Part shown: positions 23,561 to 35,211 of the stretch, piece after piece
Numbering within the stretch: the first letter of the stretch is position 1
Layout: each line of letters starts with the position of its first letter
NCBI GenBank assembly: GCA_030704615.1
Contig: CM060733.1
Span: 54,808,001 to 54,872,000, forward strand
Length of the DNA: 64,000 nt
Direction of reading: 5' to 3'
Source: Takakia lepidozioides
Lineage: Eukaryota > Streptophyta > Takakiopsida > Takakiales > Takakiaceae
Program-made: the position numbers and the translations under genes
The notes under the pieces: model-generated
Told to the model about the DNA's origin: nothing
The model's database searches: none
The model's input: only the letters and a program-made list of their open reading frames with translations

Positions 23561-24470
23561 GTCCAACTGAATAAGTAGTGACATTAATAGTCTCCCATAA
23601 TTTAGCCCGTTCTCCTTCAAGTCTTCTCCTTCAAGCAAGAGCCAAGTACTTACTAGTGATGACACACAGAGTGTTGACTGTCACCACAATGTCACCGCCC
23701 AGTCGACTGTGGCCGTAGCCGAAAGGTCAAGTGGGTTATATATAGGAGGAGGGCCTGAGTGGAGGGCTCTTCTGACTGGTGTTAACGTGTTACCACCTTG
23801 TCTAAATGTTATTTTTTTCCTACTCCCTGCTGTTAACATTTATCCAGGGCAGACTGTAATGGGACCAAGTCTTTGTTCTCGCAGAAAATAGGTGTCATTT
23901 GTCTACTTTCGACTGTGGCACCTATAGTCAAAGCCCCACTATAATTAGGCTCACTCTCTAGGTGGTGCCGATGGCCCGGGGATAGAAGATGCAGCCCAGG
24001 TTTTCAGTTGGTCAGAGTCTGCCTGTATGAGTAGCAGGTGGACTATCACAAAGGGGTTCTCAACTGGTCCAGAGATTTTAGCTTGATAACACGAGATTGT
24101 ATATCAAACTGTTTCTGGATATAGGAGGAAGATGATGATAGAGCTCTGTGTTGCGTATTCCTTACCTCTTTAGTAGTAGTGGTATCCGGGCAAAGCCTAG
24201 CAGGGCATGAGCATGGTGATCGGGTATATATGCATGGTAGCAGCCACGGTGGTACAGTCTGGTCAGGTGGCCGACCTTGGTAGGTACCCTCGTTACCAGA
24301 CACATCACAAAACTTTCATACCAGTCTGGTCTATATAATGGTGGATGTATTTTTTTTCTAGATATTGGGTGAAAACAAAGACAATAAACATAAAATAAAT
24401 ATAATTAATTACATGTATGTACACATAAATTAGTATAGTACACATACCAAAGTAAATGAGGAAGACGGCG
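23561..24470. other. Unassigned DNA between element A and the right motif-rich block
   Basis: No domain signature. It may include remnants of element A's 5' end or LTR. A few GGTAT/ATACC motifs appear from 24180 on. Confidence 0.35.
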
Positions 24471-24699
24471 GGAGGATACTGGTATTGTGGCTGATATGAG
24501 AAAACGGATACCAGCCTAATCTAGTATATGACCTGGTATTCTCCCAAATAATACCAGACTAGTCTGGTATCTAATACCAATGCATATACATGTGCATATA
24601 CCAATCCTTCACCTATATACCAGACCAATACTGCAGCAAACTTTCAGATTGAGTTTTAATTATATTTATATCACCCACATGGTATCGAGACAGCCATAC
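24470..24699. repeat. GGTAT/ATACC motif-dense block (right part)
   Basis: Closely spaced GGATACCAG, CTGGTATTC, AATACCAGACTAGTCTGGTA, ATACCAGACC and TGGTATCG motifs, like those at 21020-21560. It ends directly at the LTR of element B (24700). Confidence 0.65.
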
Positions 24700-25412
24700 T
24701 GTCGCGGCCCCTTGCCTTGAGGGCAGGGGGTCGGGACGCAGAGGGGTTGCTCCTGTGGTGGGGGCGGTGGCAGCAATAGGTACGAGGGGCTGAAGCACCC
24801 TTGAGTGCCCAAGGCACTCAAGGAGATGGAGGCTCACTAGGTGGAGCCCCGCACACCGGGTTGCGGTGGGGGTGGCTCCACAAGGGGTGGTGGTAGCTTA
24901 GTGAGACTAAGTGGGGGTGGCATAGGACTCACCATGGGGCGGAGACCTTGTGGTGGGAGTCGTGGGGAGTCTTGGGACTCACCACGGTCCAATGGGGCCG
25001 TGGTGGGTGGGCCAAGACACACCGCGACTCGTCAACGGGAATCGAGTGGTTCGCCATAAAATGACATGGTTGTTTCTGAAACCCCTGCGGACAGTCACAG
25101 AAGTATATATAGGGAGTAGTAACCCCGAGAACGGTGCAAGCCCGTTGGTGACAAAAAACTAGTAAGTAAGCGAGCGAGCCGGAAAGCGACCAAGAAGTAG
25201 GGAGCTATTCCGGACTGCCATCTACCAAAGGGAATTTCCACTAGGCCCAAATTGGTGGAGGGTCTGTTGGGGAAGAAAAGGGGGACCGTTATGTCCCGGT
25301 GAGCAGCCGAAGCTCCGAGTTGGCCCGGCGGCTAGGTTGGGAGTTAGGCGCGCGCATCAAAGCGAGTAATTATGACTTGAACGGGAGCTTTACCGAAGTG
25401 AGGTGCGCGACA
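24700..25412 (+). repeat. 5' LTR of Ty3/gypsy element B
   Basis: 713-bp LTR starting TGTCGCGGCC and ending GCGCGACA. It is the diverged counterpart of the element C LTRs at 27886-28612 and 51863-52588. It holds a TATATATAG-type TATA box near 25105 and is followed at once by a primer binding site. Variants in the first 100 bases separate it from the C LTR pair. Confidence 0.88.
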
Positions 25413-25414
25413 CT

Positions 25415-25426
25415 TGATATCAAAGC
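25415..25426 (+). promoter_or_regulatory. Degenerate tRNA-iMet primer binding site of element B
   Basis: TGATATCAAAGC just inside the LTR. Compared with the canonical TGGTATCAGAGC (initiator Met tRNA) it has two changes; element C keeps the canonical form. Confidence 0.75.
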
Positions 25427-25470
25427 TTAGAGTTCAGTACGCGATCGTCTTTGTAGGGATCGGCCTCACC

Positions 25471-27885
25471 ATGGGGTCGGGCAAGCCAAAACGAAAGCGG
25501 AACGGCCTGAAAGATGATGATCCTGGTGAGCCCGATGGGGGCGACGTGTCACCGAAGCGGCCATTTGAGGAAGCGATGCATGCTTTTGAAAACGAGGCCG
25601 CTCAAGAACGGGAGGAATCTGAGGAGTCGGAGCCCGAGGAATCTCTGAGAGCTCCGACAAACCAACAGATGTCTCCCATGCCAGCAGCCTTTTGGGAAGG
25701 GTTGTTGGCGCAGTTTGGCGGGACGTTGAAAGACGTGTTGAAAGCGGCTAATGTCACTTCCACTAAGGCAAAGTTTAAGGTGAAGCCTAAGGAACCCGAC
25801 ACCTTCGAGGACGTCCGAAATCGGAAGGCACTCAACACCTGGCTCTTGGAGCTAGAGCAGTACTTCCGGGCGGCCAAGTTGAGTGACGATGATCGGGTGG
25901 AAGTGGCTCCTACCTATTTGAGGGGCTATGCTCAACAATGGTGGCAGAAACGCCTTCACGACCGAGGTCCAAACCCGGAAACCTTGAACTGGAGTGGGTT
26001 CAAGGAACTTATGAAGAGACAGTTTGTGCCCCTCAACGCGTCCTGGCTCGCCCATGACAAGATGAGGAATTTGAAGCAAACGGATGACGTTCGGGGATAT
26101 GTTCAGGCTTTCAATGTGTTGTTGCTCGAAGTCGCAGACATGGCAGAACCAGAAATGGTCTTCAACTTTGTGGCGGGACTGGCCCCATAGGCCAGGCGGA
26201 AGTTGGAGGAGAAGTCACCTAAGACTTTGAACGAGGCAATTGAGAAGGCTGAATGTTTCTCGAATGTCCCTAGGGGCGAAAGACAAGGCCGTACGGAGCT
26301 GAACCACAAGAAGACCCGGCGGGAGGGTGAATCCTTTCGACCGGAAAAGAAGTGGGATAGGCCACGCGGTGACAATGGCACGTGGAAAAATCGAAGGGAG
26401 GGCCTTCGCACGCCAAGACGACACCCGGTGCTCCGAAAGAAAAATCAGGTGCGACGCCTTATGGCAGACAAAAGGTGACCTTCGATGGAGTGTACTTCAA
26501 TTGTGGGGAGCCCGGGCACATGGTCAAGAAGTGCACGAATCCCCGACAATTGAACATGACTCGGGCAACCACGGAGTTGTCCGAAGATTCCATCAGCCGC
26601 TTGGTGGAGGCGGTGGTCGCCAAGACTTGCAAGGTAGGCAACTACTCTTGTGAGTTGTATCAGGAAACTGACGCCTTACGTAAAGGGAGTCAGTTAATGT
26701 TTGTGAGTGGGATAATCTCCGGAACTAACGTGTCGTTGTTGGTGGACACAGGAGCGTCGCACTCCTTCATGACACCGGCAACGCACGGAAGCTGGGACTC
26801 CCGACAAATGATGTGGGGGCCTCTATTGAGGTGCGTTCTGCCAAAAGAGAACCACAATTGGCGACGAGGTTGGCGTTCGATGTTCCTCTTCAACTGGGGA
26901 GTTGGGAGGGACGTGAGAACTTCACCATTTGCGAGATTGATGGAGTGGATCTCATTTTGGGGATAACCTTTTTGAGCAAATCCGGAGCGGTCATAGATGA
27001 AATGTCAAAAGGGTACATCCGGCCGAATAAGTCACCTTACGGAGCCCAGGTGCTATTCGCAGACAATAAGGATGGGACGCTGCGGATGTATGTCAACTAC
27101 AGGGCTCTGAATAAGGTAACTATCAAGAACCGGTACCCTTTGCCAAGAATCGACGATCTATTCGATCGGTTGGCAGGAGTGAAGTATTTCAGCCGGATCG
27201 ATTTGCGCTCCGGCTACCATCAAATCCGAGTGGCGGAAGGAGATGGGAGAAAACCGCGTGCAGGACAAGATATGGTTCGTATGAGTTCTTGGTGATGCCT
27301 TTTGGACTCACCAACGTACCCGCAACCTTTAGCATGCTAATGAACAGCCTTTTCCAGGAGTGGCTGGATGACTTTGTGATCGTGTACATCGACGACATCT
27401 TGGTGTACTCGAAAACAAAGGAAGAGCACCTGGAGCACCTCAAAAGGGTGTTCCAGAAATTGCGGGAAAGGAAGCTGCATGCCAAAGCTTCAAAGTGCGA
27501 ATTCGGGGTCACAAAAGTGGAGTTCTTAGGGCATGTGATTACACAGGATGGGATCAAAATGGATGACTGAAAGGTGAGGGCGATCTTGGACTGGGAACCT
27601 TCGACTTCGGTCCCGGGAGTACGATCCTTCCTAGGACTCGTCTCCTATTACCGAAAGTATATGAGAAATTTCGCCAAGATCGCGGGGCCACTATCAGACC
27701 TTTTGTGTAAATCCAAGGTATGGGTATGGAACACCTTTTGTGGCCAAGCTTTTGCCGAGTTGAAGCAGCGGATGGCGGAAGCTCCAGTCTTGAAAACCCC
27801 GGAGTTCGACCGCCCGTTTGAGATTCATACAGATGCGTCGGACTTCGCGATTGGGGGTGTATTTATGCAAGATGGACGTCCAGTG
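25471..27885 (+). pseudogene. gag-pol of Ty3/gypsy element B, first part, decayed
   Basis: Retrotransposon polyprotein. Gag begins MGSGKPKRKRNG at 25471 and runs to a TAG at 26188, where the copy at 53362 has TGG. Frame changes follow near 26395. CCHC knuckle (CGEPGHMVKKC, about 26500), protease ([11 protein letters not shown], about 26740), then about 0.5 kb is missing at 27000, since AVID runs straight into EMSKGYIRP. The reverse transcriptase has [18 protein letters not shown], a frame shift near 27240, [13 protein letters not shown] and the [12 protein letters not shown] catalytic motif, then a TGA at 27568. RNase H starts ([12 protein letters not shown]) and stops abruptly at VFMQDGRPV, position 27885, where the inverted LTR of element C begins. 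The continuation lies at 50945-51862 on the minus strand. Confidence 0.88.
27881..27885. repeat. Target-site duplication (left copy) of element C
   Basis: CAGTG immediately before the TGTCGC terminus of the element C LTR. The partner is CACTG (reverse complement CAGTG) at 51858-51862, next to the other LTR. It lies within the RNase H codons ...RPV of element B. Confidence 0.8.
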
Positions 27886-28612
27886 TGTCGCGCACCTCAC
27901 TTCGGTAAGCTCCCCCTCAAGTCATAGTTACTCGCTTTGATGCGCGCGCCTAACTCCCAACCTGGCCGCCGGGCCAACTTGGAGCTTCGGCTGCTCACCG
28001 GGGCATAATGGTCCCCCTTGGTTCTCCCAACGAACCCTCCACCGATTTGGAACCAGCGGGAATTCCCTTTGGTAGTTGGCAGTCCGGAACAGCTCCCCAC
28101 TCTTTGGTCGCTTTCCGGCTCGCTCGCTTACTCACTAGTTTTTGGTCACCAACGGGCTTGCACCGTTCTCGGGGTTACTACTCCCTTATATATACTTCTG
28201 TAGCTGTCTGCGGGGGTTTCACAACCAGCCATGCCATTTTATGGCGAACCACCACGAAAACCCTCGACTCCCGGTGATGAGTCGCGGTGAGTCTTGGCCC
28301 ACTCACCACGGTCCCTATGGACCGTGATGAGTCCCAAGACTCCCCACGACTCCCACCATGAGGTCTCCGCCCCCATGGTGAGTCCTATGCCACCTCCACT
28401 AAGTCCCGCTAAGCTACCACCACCCCTTGTGGAGCCACCCCCACCGCAACCCGGTGTGCGGGGCTCCACCTAGTGAGCGCCTCCGCTTCCCTGGGTGCCT
28501 TGGGCACTCAAGGGTGCTTCAGCCCCCCATACCTATCGCTGCCGCTGCCCCCACCACAGGGGCAGCCCCTCATGTGTCCCGACCCCCTGCCTCAAGGCAA
28601 ACGGCCGCGACA
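27886..28612 (-). repeat. 3' LTR of Ty3/gypsy element C
   Basis: 727-bp LTR in minus orientation, reading TGTCGCGCACC to GGCCGCGACA on the plus strand. It is nearly identical to the LTR at 51863-52588 and clearly more different from that of element B, so these two are read as the pair belonging to one insertion. Confidence 0.88.
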
Positions 28613-29980
28613 CACACCCCTACCAACAGGGAATCGATGTCCTCATCGACTTGTCCATTTTGTAGAAACGAACATCCAAGTTGTGGTGTCCCACATCAAG
28701 GAGTTTGTTTCCACACCATGGCGTCCCATGGCAAAGAACCAAACCCCACACTTGACTCTACTCTCCACTAGCTAGTTCGGCCGACTTCCTCCAAGTCCCG
28801 GCCAAGGGTGGAGCCTCTCCAGCTCCTCCCAGTGCACTCTTCTTGGCCTACTTCAAGGCCAAGGAACGATCCTCCCCGAGGATCGGATCGCCTTACTGCA
28901 ACAACATTGCTTGCGACCGCTCATGATGCCGGTTTTGGCATCACCTTGAGCAAGGGTTCCCTGGAACCCTCTTTGACTAGAAAGATAACCTTGAACCAAC
29001 CGTGCGCCCCAGTCACTACAATTGGGTCCGCCTTGGAATGCTGGCCTGAGGTACGGGAACACGCCGAAGCCGCACTACGACTTCGTCCCGAGGCTACACG
29101 ATTATAGTACGTGAACGGAAGCACGTAGCTTCCGCGTTAGCCCGCACTACAAGGCAACCCCCTCGGTAGCGCAGTTATAGTACGCGCACGCGCCAGGTGC
29201 GCACTAGCACGTGAACTCCCAAAGAAGGCGCAAGTTTCCTTGCCCCTTAGATGGGGGTCACCCGATTTCGGCACTACGCAAACACACGATTAACCCAATT
29301 TACCTCTCCCACTTTTATAAGCTAGCATGCATTTTACACACTAGCCAACCATACCATGCATCACCATTCCAAACAAAATAGGACGCACAATGTACACCCT
29401 CTGATACGTCCCAGTGTAATACGAGATCAATCGAAAATCGTTCCATTGTCCAATGAGGCGTTCACTTGTCATCTGGTTTTTGTTCAATGCGAAAAAGAAA
29501 TCCTGCAATGCGTGCACGGCTATTGCACCCATTGAACGGTTGTGGTTGAAGCCCCTCTTTTGCCCGCACGTGCTTGAACATGTGTGCGACACATGTGTGG
29601 AGACACAACAGACGAATAAATCATTTGCCTCCCCATCGACGCGCTCCCCCCTCAAGCCATTCCACATTTTTAATTGAATTTAAATTTATTTTAAGCCAAT
29701 AAATAGGTTTGCACTGCCTTTCAGTGGGGGTTTCTGGGCACGTATCGATTTTGTTTTTGGCTCAATTTTGTTCTGCGGCTTCCAGCATCCCACGGCTACT
29801 CCCCCGCCAAAATTTGGACCAATCAAAAATGCCCCCCCAAAAAAGGTGTTCTCTTTTCGCTCACTATTGCAGAACTCTCTATGAAGAGTGCATGAAGTAG
29901 AACACAAATCAAGTTTGGAGTGCAAAACAGGGAAAAAACCGTGGTTTTGGGTCCAAATGAATTTTGACCGCTCCCAAATT
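28613..29980 (-). other. Non-coding 3' region of element C or foreign insertion
   Basis: No coding signature on either strand. GC-rich at 28613-29250, where GCACTACGAC, AGTACGTG and AGCGCAGTTATAGTACGCG motifs recur, then AT-richer. It sits where the integrase C-terminus, polypurine tract and 3' non-coding part of element C should be, but the integrase reading ends abruptly at about 30318, so part of the interval may be inserted DNA. Confidence 0.35.
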
Positions 29981-29984
29981 TGGC

Positions 29985-30318
29985 ACGCACATTGCATATG
30001 GCTACATTACACGCCCCATTCAAAAACGGAATGAAAAACAAATCGTGAGCACGCGAAACACAGTCCAACAGGTCCCAAAGCAATAGCAGCTCCAACAAAA
30101 TACATTCAACGGGTGAACGGATGGTTGCCCATCCAAATCATTTTTGTTAGCTTCCAAACTTTGCCAGCACGTTCCAGACACCCTCTCACAGGTCCCGGAC
30201 TAATATCAGATCAATCGAAAATTCATTCGGATGGCTCAACGGATGGTTGGCCATCGAAATGATTTTGGTTCGCTTTGAGACTTGGCCACTATGTTCAATG
30301 TGCCATGTAAGAGGCCCC
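29985..30318. repeat. Diverged tandem units of about 130 bp
   Basis: At least two units share, in order, ACAGGTCCC, ATTCA, CGGATGGTTG, CCATC, AAAT, ATTTTTGTT/ATTTTGGTT and TAGCTTC/CGCTTTG. A weaker relative lies near 29400-29460 (ACGTCCCAG, GAGATCAATCGAAAAT). Unit boundaries are approximate. Confidence 0.5.
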
Positions 30319-33034
30319 TCGTCCCCATCTTCTTCCAAAGTGCCCTCCAAAATTTACTCGTAAACTTTGGATCGCGGTCCGAGACAATATCCTTCGGGAC
30401 TCCATGATGCTTTAAGACGTGGGCGAAGTAAAGTCGCCCTGTCTCCTGCGCCGTTGCCGTCTCCTTGGTGAGGATGAAATGGCCCATTTTACTGAACCTA
30501 TCCACCACCACCATGATTGCATCAAATACTTTTGACAACGGCATAGCAGTCATGAAATCCATCGAGACGCTTTCCCAAGTCCCCTCTGGAATCGGCAAGG
30601 GTTGTAACAGCCCCGCTTGCTTTTTGTACTCGCTCCGGTTTTGTTGGCATGTGGTGCATGTCTTGACATACTCCTCTGCCTCCTCCCTCAGTTTGGGCCA
30701 GAAATACTCTTTCTTCAAGAGTGCCGCAGTGCGCTTGGCTCCACCGTGGCCCGCAAGCGGGCTATCATAGCATTCTCTCAAGAGGCTGTCTCTGATCCCT
30801 CCCTTCGGCACGTAGAGACGCTTTTGCTTATACCGGAGCAGTCCATTTTGCAAGTGGAACTGCGATTTAACCCCCATCCTCAAGTCCTGCATCACGGACT
30901 TCGCCAGCTCATTCTTCCGGCAAGCCTTCCGGATCTTCCTTTGGAGCGCCGTCTCGCCCTTGTACACCAACAAGAGCTGCTGCTTTCTACTTAAAGCATC
31001 GGCCACCACGTTGTCTCGTCCCGGTTTGTACTGGATATCCAAGTCGAACACCGCCAAAGTATCTTGCCACCTAAGTTGTTTTGGGGACAACTTGGGCTGC
31101 GTGGCAAAATACTTCACCGTGACATTGTCCGTGAACACCTTCACTGGGTTGGAACCAACATAGTGGCGCCAAAGCTCAAGACAGTGCACCACCGCCTTCA
31201 TCTCTTTTTCGTGCGTCGGCCACCGTCGCTCCACTTCATTCAGTTTCTTACTTTCGTAAGCCACTGGACGTTCATCTTGCATAAGTACACCCCCAATCGC
31301 GAAGTCCGACGCATCTGTATGAATCTCAAATGGACGATCGAACTCCGGGATTTTCAAGACTGGAGCTTCCGCCATCCGCTGCTTCAATTCAGCAAAAGCT
31401 TGGCCACAAAATGTGTTCCATACCCAGACTTTGGATTTACACAGAAGGTCCGACAGCGGCCCCGCGATCTTGGCGAAATTTCTCACATACTTCCGGTAAT
31501 AGGAGGCGAGTCCTAGGAAGGATCGCACTCCCGGGACCGAAGTCGGAGGCTCCCAGTCCAAGATCGCCCTCACCTTTCTGTCATCCATTTTGATCCCATC
31601 TTGTGTAATCACATGCCCCAAGAACTCCACTTTCGTGACCCCGAATTCGCATTTTGAAGCTTTGGCGTACAGCTTCCTTTCCCGCAACTTTTGGAACACC
31701 CTTTTGAGGTGCTCCAGGTGTTCCTCCTTTGTTTTCAAGTACACCAAGATGTCGTCGATGTACACGATCACAAAGTCATCCAACCACTCCTGAAAAAGGC
31801 TGTTCATCAGCGTGCTAAAGGTCGTCGGTGCATTAGTGAGCCCAAAAGCCATCACCAAGAACTCATATGAACCATACCTTGTCCTGCACGCGGTCTTCTC
31901 CTCATCTCCTTCCGCCACCCGAATTTGATGATAGCCGGAGCGCAAGTCGATCCGGCTGAAATACTTCGCTCCTGCCAACCGGTCGAAAAGGTCGTCGATC
32001 TTTGGCAAAGGGTACCGGTTTTTAATAGTCACCTTATTCAAAGCCCTGTAATCGACACACATCCGCAGCGTCCCATCATTCTTGTCTGCGAATAGCACCG
32101 GGGCTCCGTAAGGTGACTTACTCGGCCGGATGTACCCTTTTGACATTAGATCCTTGAGCTAAGTCTTCAGCTCGACCAACTCCCTGTGGCTCAACCGGTA
32201 GGGTGCCTTGGCAGGCGGTTCCGATCCCGGTATCACCTCAATCTTGTGGTCAACTCCTCTTCGCGGTGGCAGGCCGCTTGGTAAATCCTCCGACATCACA
32301 TCTTGGTATTTCTCCAAGATCCCCTTGATCCAATCTGGGCTCGGCTCCCCATCGCCTTCTCCCTTCACTTCTCTAATGTAAAGCAAAAACTGGGGCTCGT
32401 GTGCCTCCTCCACGGCCCACTCCCTTGCTGACAGAAGGTTTATTCGCCCTCCCACGGATTTGGGCGTTTCCGACACTCGTAAAACCTCGCCACCATTCCC
32501 ACATGGCAGCGTGACTACTCTCTTGCGGCCATCTATGACCGCTCCGGATTTGCTCAAAAAGGTCATCCCCAAAATGAGATCCACTCCATCGATCTCGCAG
32601 ATGGTGAAGTTCTCACGTCCCTCGCAACTCCCTAGTTGAAGAGGAACATCAAACGCCAACCTTGTCGCCAACTGTGGTTCTCCTTTGGCAGAACGCACCT
32701 GAATAGAGGCCCCCACGTCACTTGTCGGGAGTCCCAACTTTCGCGCCGCCGCCGGTGTCATGAAGGAGTGCGACGCTCCTGTGTCCACCAACAACGACAC
32801 GTTAGTTCCGGATATTATCCCATCCACGAACAATAACTGACTCCCTTTACGCAGGGCGCCAGTTTCCTGATACAACTCACAAGAATAGTTGCCTACCTTG
32901 CAAGTCCTGGCGACCACAGCTTCCACCAAGCGACTGATGGTATCTTCCGACAGCTCCGTGGTTGCTCGAGTCATGTTCAATTGTCGAGGTTTTGTGCACT
33001 TCTTGGCCATGTGCCCGGGCTCCCCGCAATTTGA
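30319..33034 (-). pseudogene. protease-RT-RNase H-integrase of element C (minus), gag half missing
   Basis: Minus-strand polyprotein. At about 33030 it starts inside the CCHC knuckle (NCGEPGHMAKKC). Protease follows ([11 protein letters not shown], about 32780), then a linker absent from element B (32200-32520), and a TAG near 32157. A long open frame then covers the reverse transcriptase ([30 protein letters not shown]), RNase H ([42 protein letters not shown]), the integrase zinc finger ([11 protein letters not shown]...CTTCQQNR) and the integrase core up to [15 protein letters not shown]. The final catalytic Glu region is not seen: the similarity stops near 30318. Upstream gag lies 20 kb away at 52644-53622 on the other strand. 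Confidence 0.88.
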
Positions 33035-34600
33035 AGGGTTGAAGCCCGACCGGGTCACATTTGTTTGCGTTTGCAATGCGTGTGCGAGCCTGGCAGCCCT
33101 AGAGAAGGGCAAAGAGGTCCATGGTGACATCATCAAAGCTGGAATTGTACCAGATGTCATTCTGAATAATACCCTGGTGGACATGTATGCCAAAGGCGGG
33201 AGCATGGTGGATGCAAAGGGAGTGTTTGACAATATGGCTCGACGAGATGTGGTGTCCTGGAATGTGATGATCACAGGATATTCTCAGCATGGGTGCAGGA
33301 TGGAGGCTTTGGAGACCTATGAGCAAATGATGCGGGAAGGGGTGAAACCCGACCGGGTCATGTTTGTTTGCGTTTGCAATGCTTGTGCGAGCCAGGCAGC
33401 TCTGGAAAAGGGCAAAGAGGTCCACGGTGACATCATCAAAGCGGGGATTGTACCAGATGTCATTCTGAACCCGGCCCTGGTGCACATGTATGCCAAAGGC
33501 AGGAGCATCAAGGATGCAAAGGGAGTGTTCGACAATATGGCCGAACGAGATGTGGCTTCCTGGAATACGATGATCGCAGGATATGCCCAGCTTGGGTACG
33601 GGATGGAGGCTCTGGAGACCTATGAGCAAATGATGCGGGAAGGGGTGAAGCCCGACTGGGTCACATTTGTTTGCGTTTGCAATGCGTGTGCAAGCCTGGC
33701 AGCCCTGGAGAAGGGCAAAGAGGTCCATGGTGACATCATCAAAGCAGGAATTGTACCACACGTCATTCTGAACACTGCCCTGGTGTACATGTATGCCAAA
33801 TGTGGAAGCATCCAGGATGCAAAGGGAGTGTTCGACAATATGTCTGAACGAGATGTGGTGTCCTGGACAACGATGATCGCAGGATATGCACAGAATGGAT
33901 GCAGGATGGAGGCTTTGGAGACTTATGAGCAAATGATGCAGGAAGGGGTGAAGCCAGACCAGGTCACGTTTGTTTGCGCTTGTAATGCATGTGCAAGTCT
34001 GGCAGCCCTGGAAAAGGGCAAAGAGGTCCTGATGACATCATCAAAGCAGGAATTGTACCAGATGTCTTCCTGAACACTGCCCTGGTAGACATGTATGCCA
34101 AATGTGGCAGCATCGAGGATGCAAAGATACTGTTTGACAATATGGCTGAACGAAATGTGGTATCATAGAGTGCAATTATAAGAGGATATGCCCAGCATGG
34201 TTGTCATAGGGAGGCCCTGAAACTATTTGATGCAATGCAAAAGGAAGGCTTGAAGCCAGACAGCATCACCTTTATATGCGTTCTCTCTGCATGCAGCCAT
34301 GTTGGCCTAGTGGATGAAGGAAGGCGCTACTTTGATTCCCTGAGTCAAGATCATGGTGTCACTCCGACAGTAAAGCACTTTGGCTGCATGGTGGACATTC
34401 TTGGACGTGCGGGGCTATTGGATGAGGCAGAGGGCCTCATCAATAAAATGCCAATCAAAGCAGATGCTGTGGTGTGGAAGGCCTTGCTTGGTGCCTGCAG
34501 AATCCATGGCAATGTGGAGATGGCTGAACGCGCAGCAACATCTATTCTCAAGTGGGATGAACAGGATGCCGCGACTTACGTGTTGCTAACTCTTCTTCAC
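33035..34600 (+). pseudogene. C-terminal half of PPR gene 1 (PLS-class), cut at an inversion breakpoint
   Basis: Plus-strand PPR array beginning abruptly at [20 protein letters not shown], directly joined to element C sequence. Near-identical units of roughly 100 codons follow ([47 protein letters not shown]). A one-base loss near 34032 shifts frame. A TAG replaces the Trp of the VVSW motif near 34167. The E-type region (HFGCMVDILGRAGLLDEAEG, VWKALLGACRIHGNVEMAE) reaches ATYVLLT, where the similarity ends and LINE-type repeat DNA follows; E+ and DYW domains are missing. Its N-terminal half is at 53622-54503 (-). Intact homologues are organelle RNA-editing or RNA-binding factors. Confidence 0.85.
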
Positions 34601-34689
34601 GACATCGGTATAATTATCTCTCAGTCTATCTCCATTTGTTTGTCTAAAGGACTCCCCCAAATTTCTTACTATGATGTGTGTGTGAGAAC

Positions 34690-35210
34690 GTACTCATAGA
34701 TGTTGTTTGCCGTAGCCTTGTGGCCATAGATCCCCCATTTGATCGGAAAAAGAGGGAACGGGCACTACCTTTGTGATGGGCTCACTCCAGTAGTGGGACT
34801 TACCTTGATATGAACAGTTAGTTCGGGCTTTCCGGATTTCCTCTAGAAAGCCCTTCACGCATCAATCTGCTACGTGTGCTGCCCAGCAATTGGCAAGGCT
34901 TTGGGCTCAGCCTCGAGATTCTGAAAGTTGCTGAACAGAGGTGCATGGACTATGCTCTTGATGGTCCTGAAGAGGGTCGCCTGTGATAAGCATGTGTTTG
35001 TGTGTGAGAGAGAGAATGTACTCATAAGACGTTGTTAGCCGTAGCCTTGTGGCAATAGAACCCGACCCCAGTTTGAAGGGAACGATACCACCTTTGTGAG
35101 GGGCTCACTCCGGTAGTGGGTCTTACCTTGACATAAACAATGTGTGTGTCTGTGTCAGAATGTACTCATAAGACGTTGTTTGCCACAGCCTTGTGGCCAA
35201 AGGTCCATAG
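34690..35210 (-). mobile_element. Cluster of LINE 3'-end repeats
   Basis: Three starts of the same terminal block (ACTCATA, GTTGTTTGCC, AGCCTTGTGGCC) at about 34690, 35025 and 35163, each next to GT/GA-rich DNA. The first continues through GGGCTCACTCCAGTAGTGGG, CTAGAAAGCCCTTCAC, GGCTCAGCCTCGAGATT and GATGGTCCTGAAGAGGGTC, the same order as 5980-6570. It reads as the reverse complement of LINE 3' ends. It abuts the truncated end of PPR gene 1. Confidence 0.6.
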
Positions 35211-35211
35211 T

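Noticed and set aside
25466-26079. Minus-strand frames opposite element B gag
   Set aside because: Shadows of gag with no domain of their own.
29100-30318. CRISPR-like or satellite array
   Set aside because: Units are few, diverged and without regular spacers, and the genome is eukaryotic.
33099-33932. Minus-strand frame of 277 codons opposite the PPR repeats
   Set aside because: Shadow of the repetitive PPR coding sequence; no independent domain.
32889-34073. A single 394-codon plus-strand protein beginning MPTLQVLATTAS
   Set aside because: Its first 45-50 codons are antisense to element C gag/protease; the true PPR homology starts only at 33035. It is a breakpoint chimera and is reported as such.
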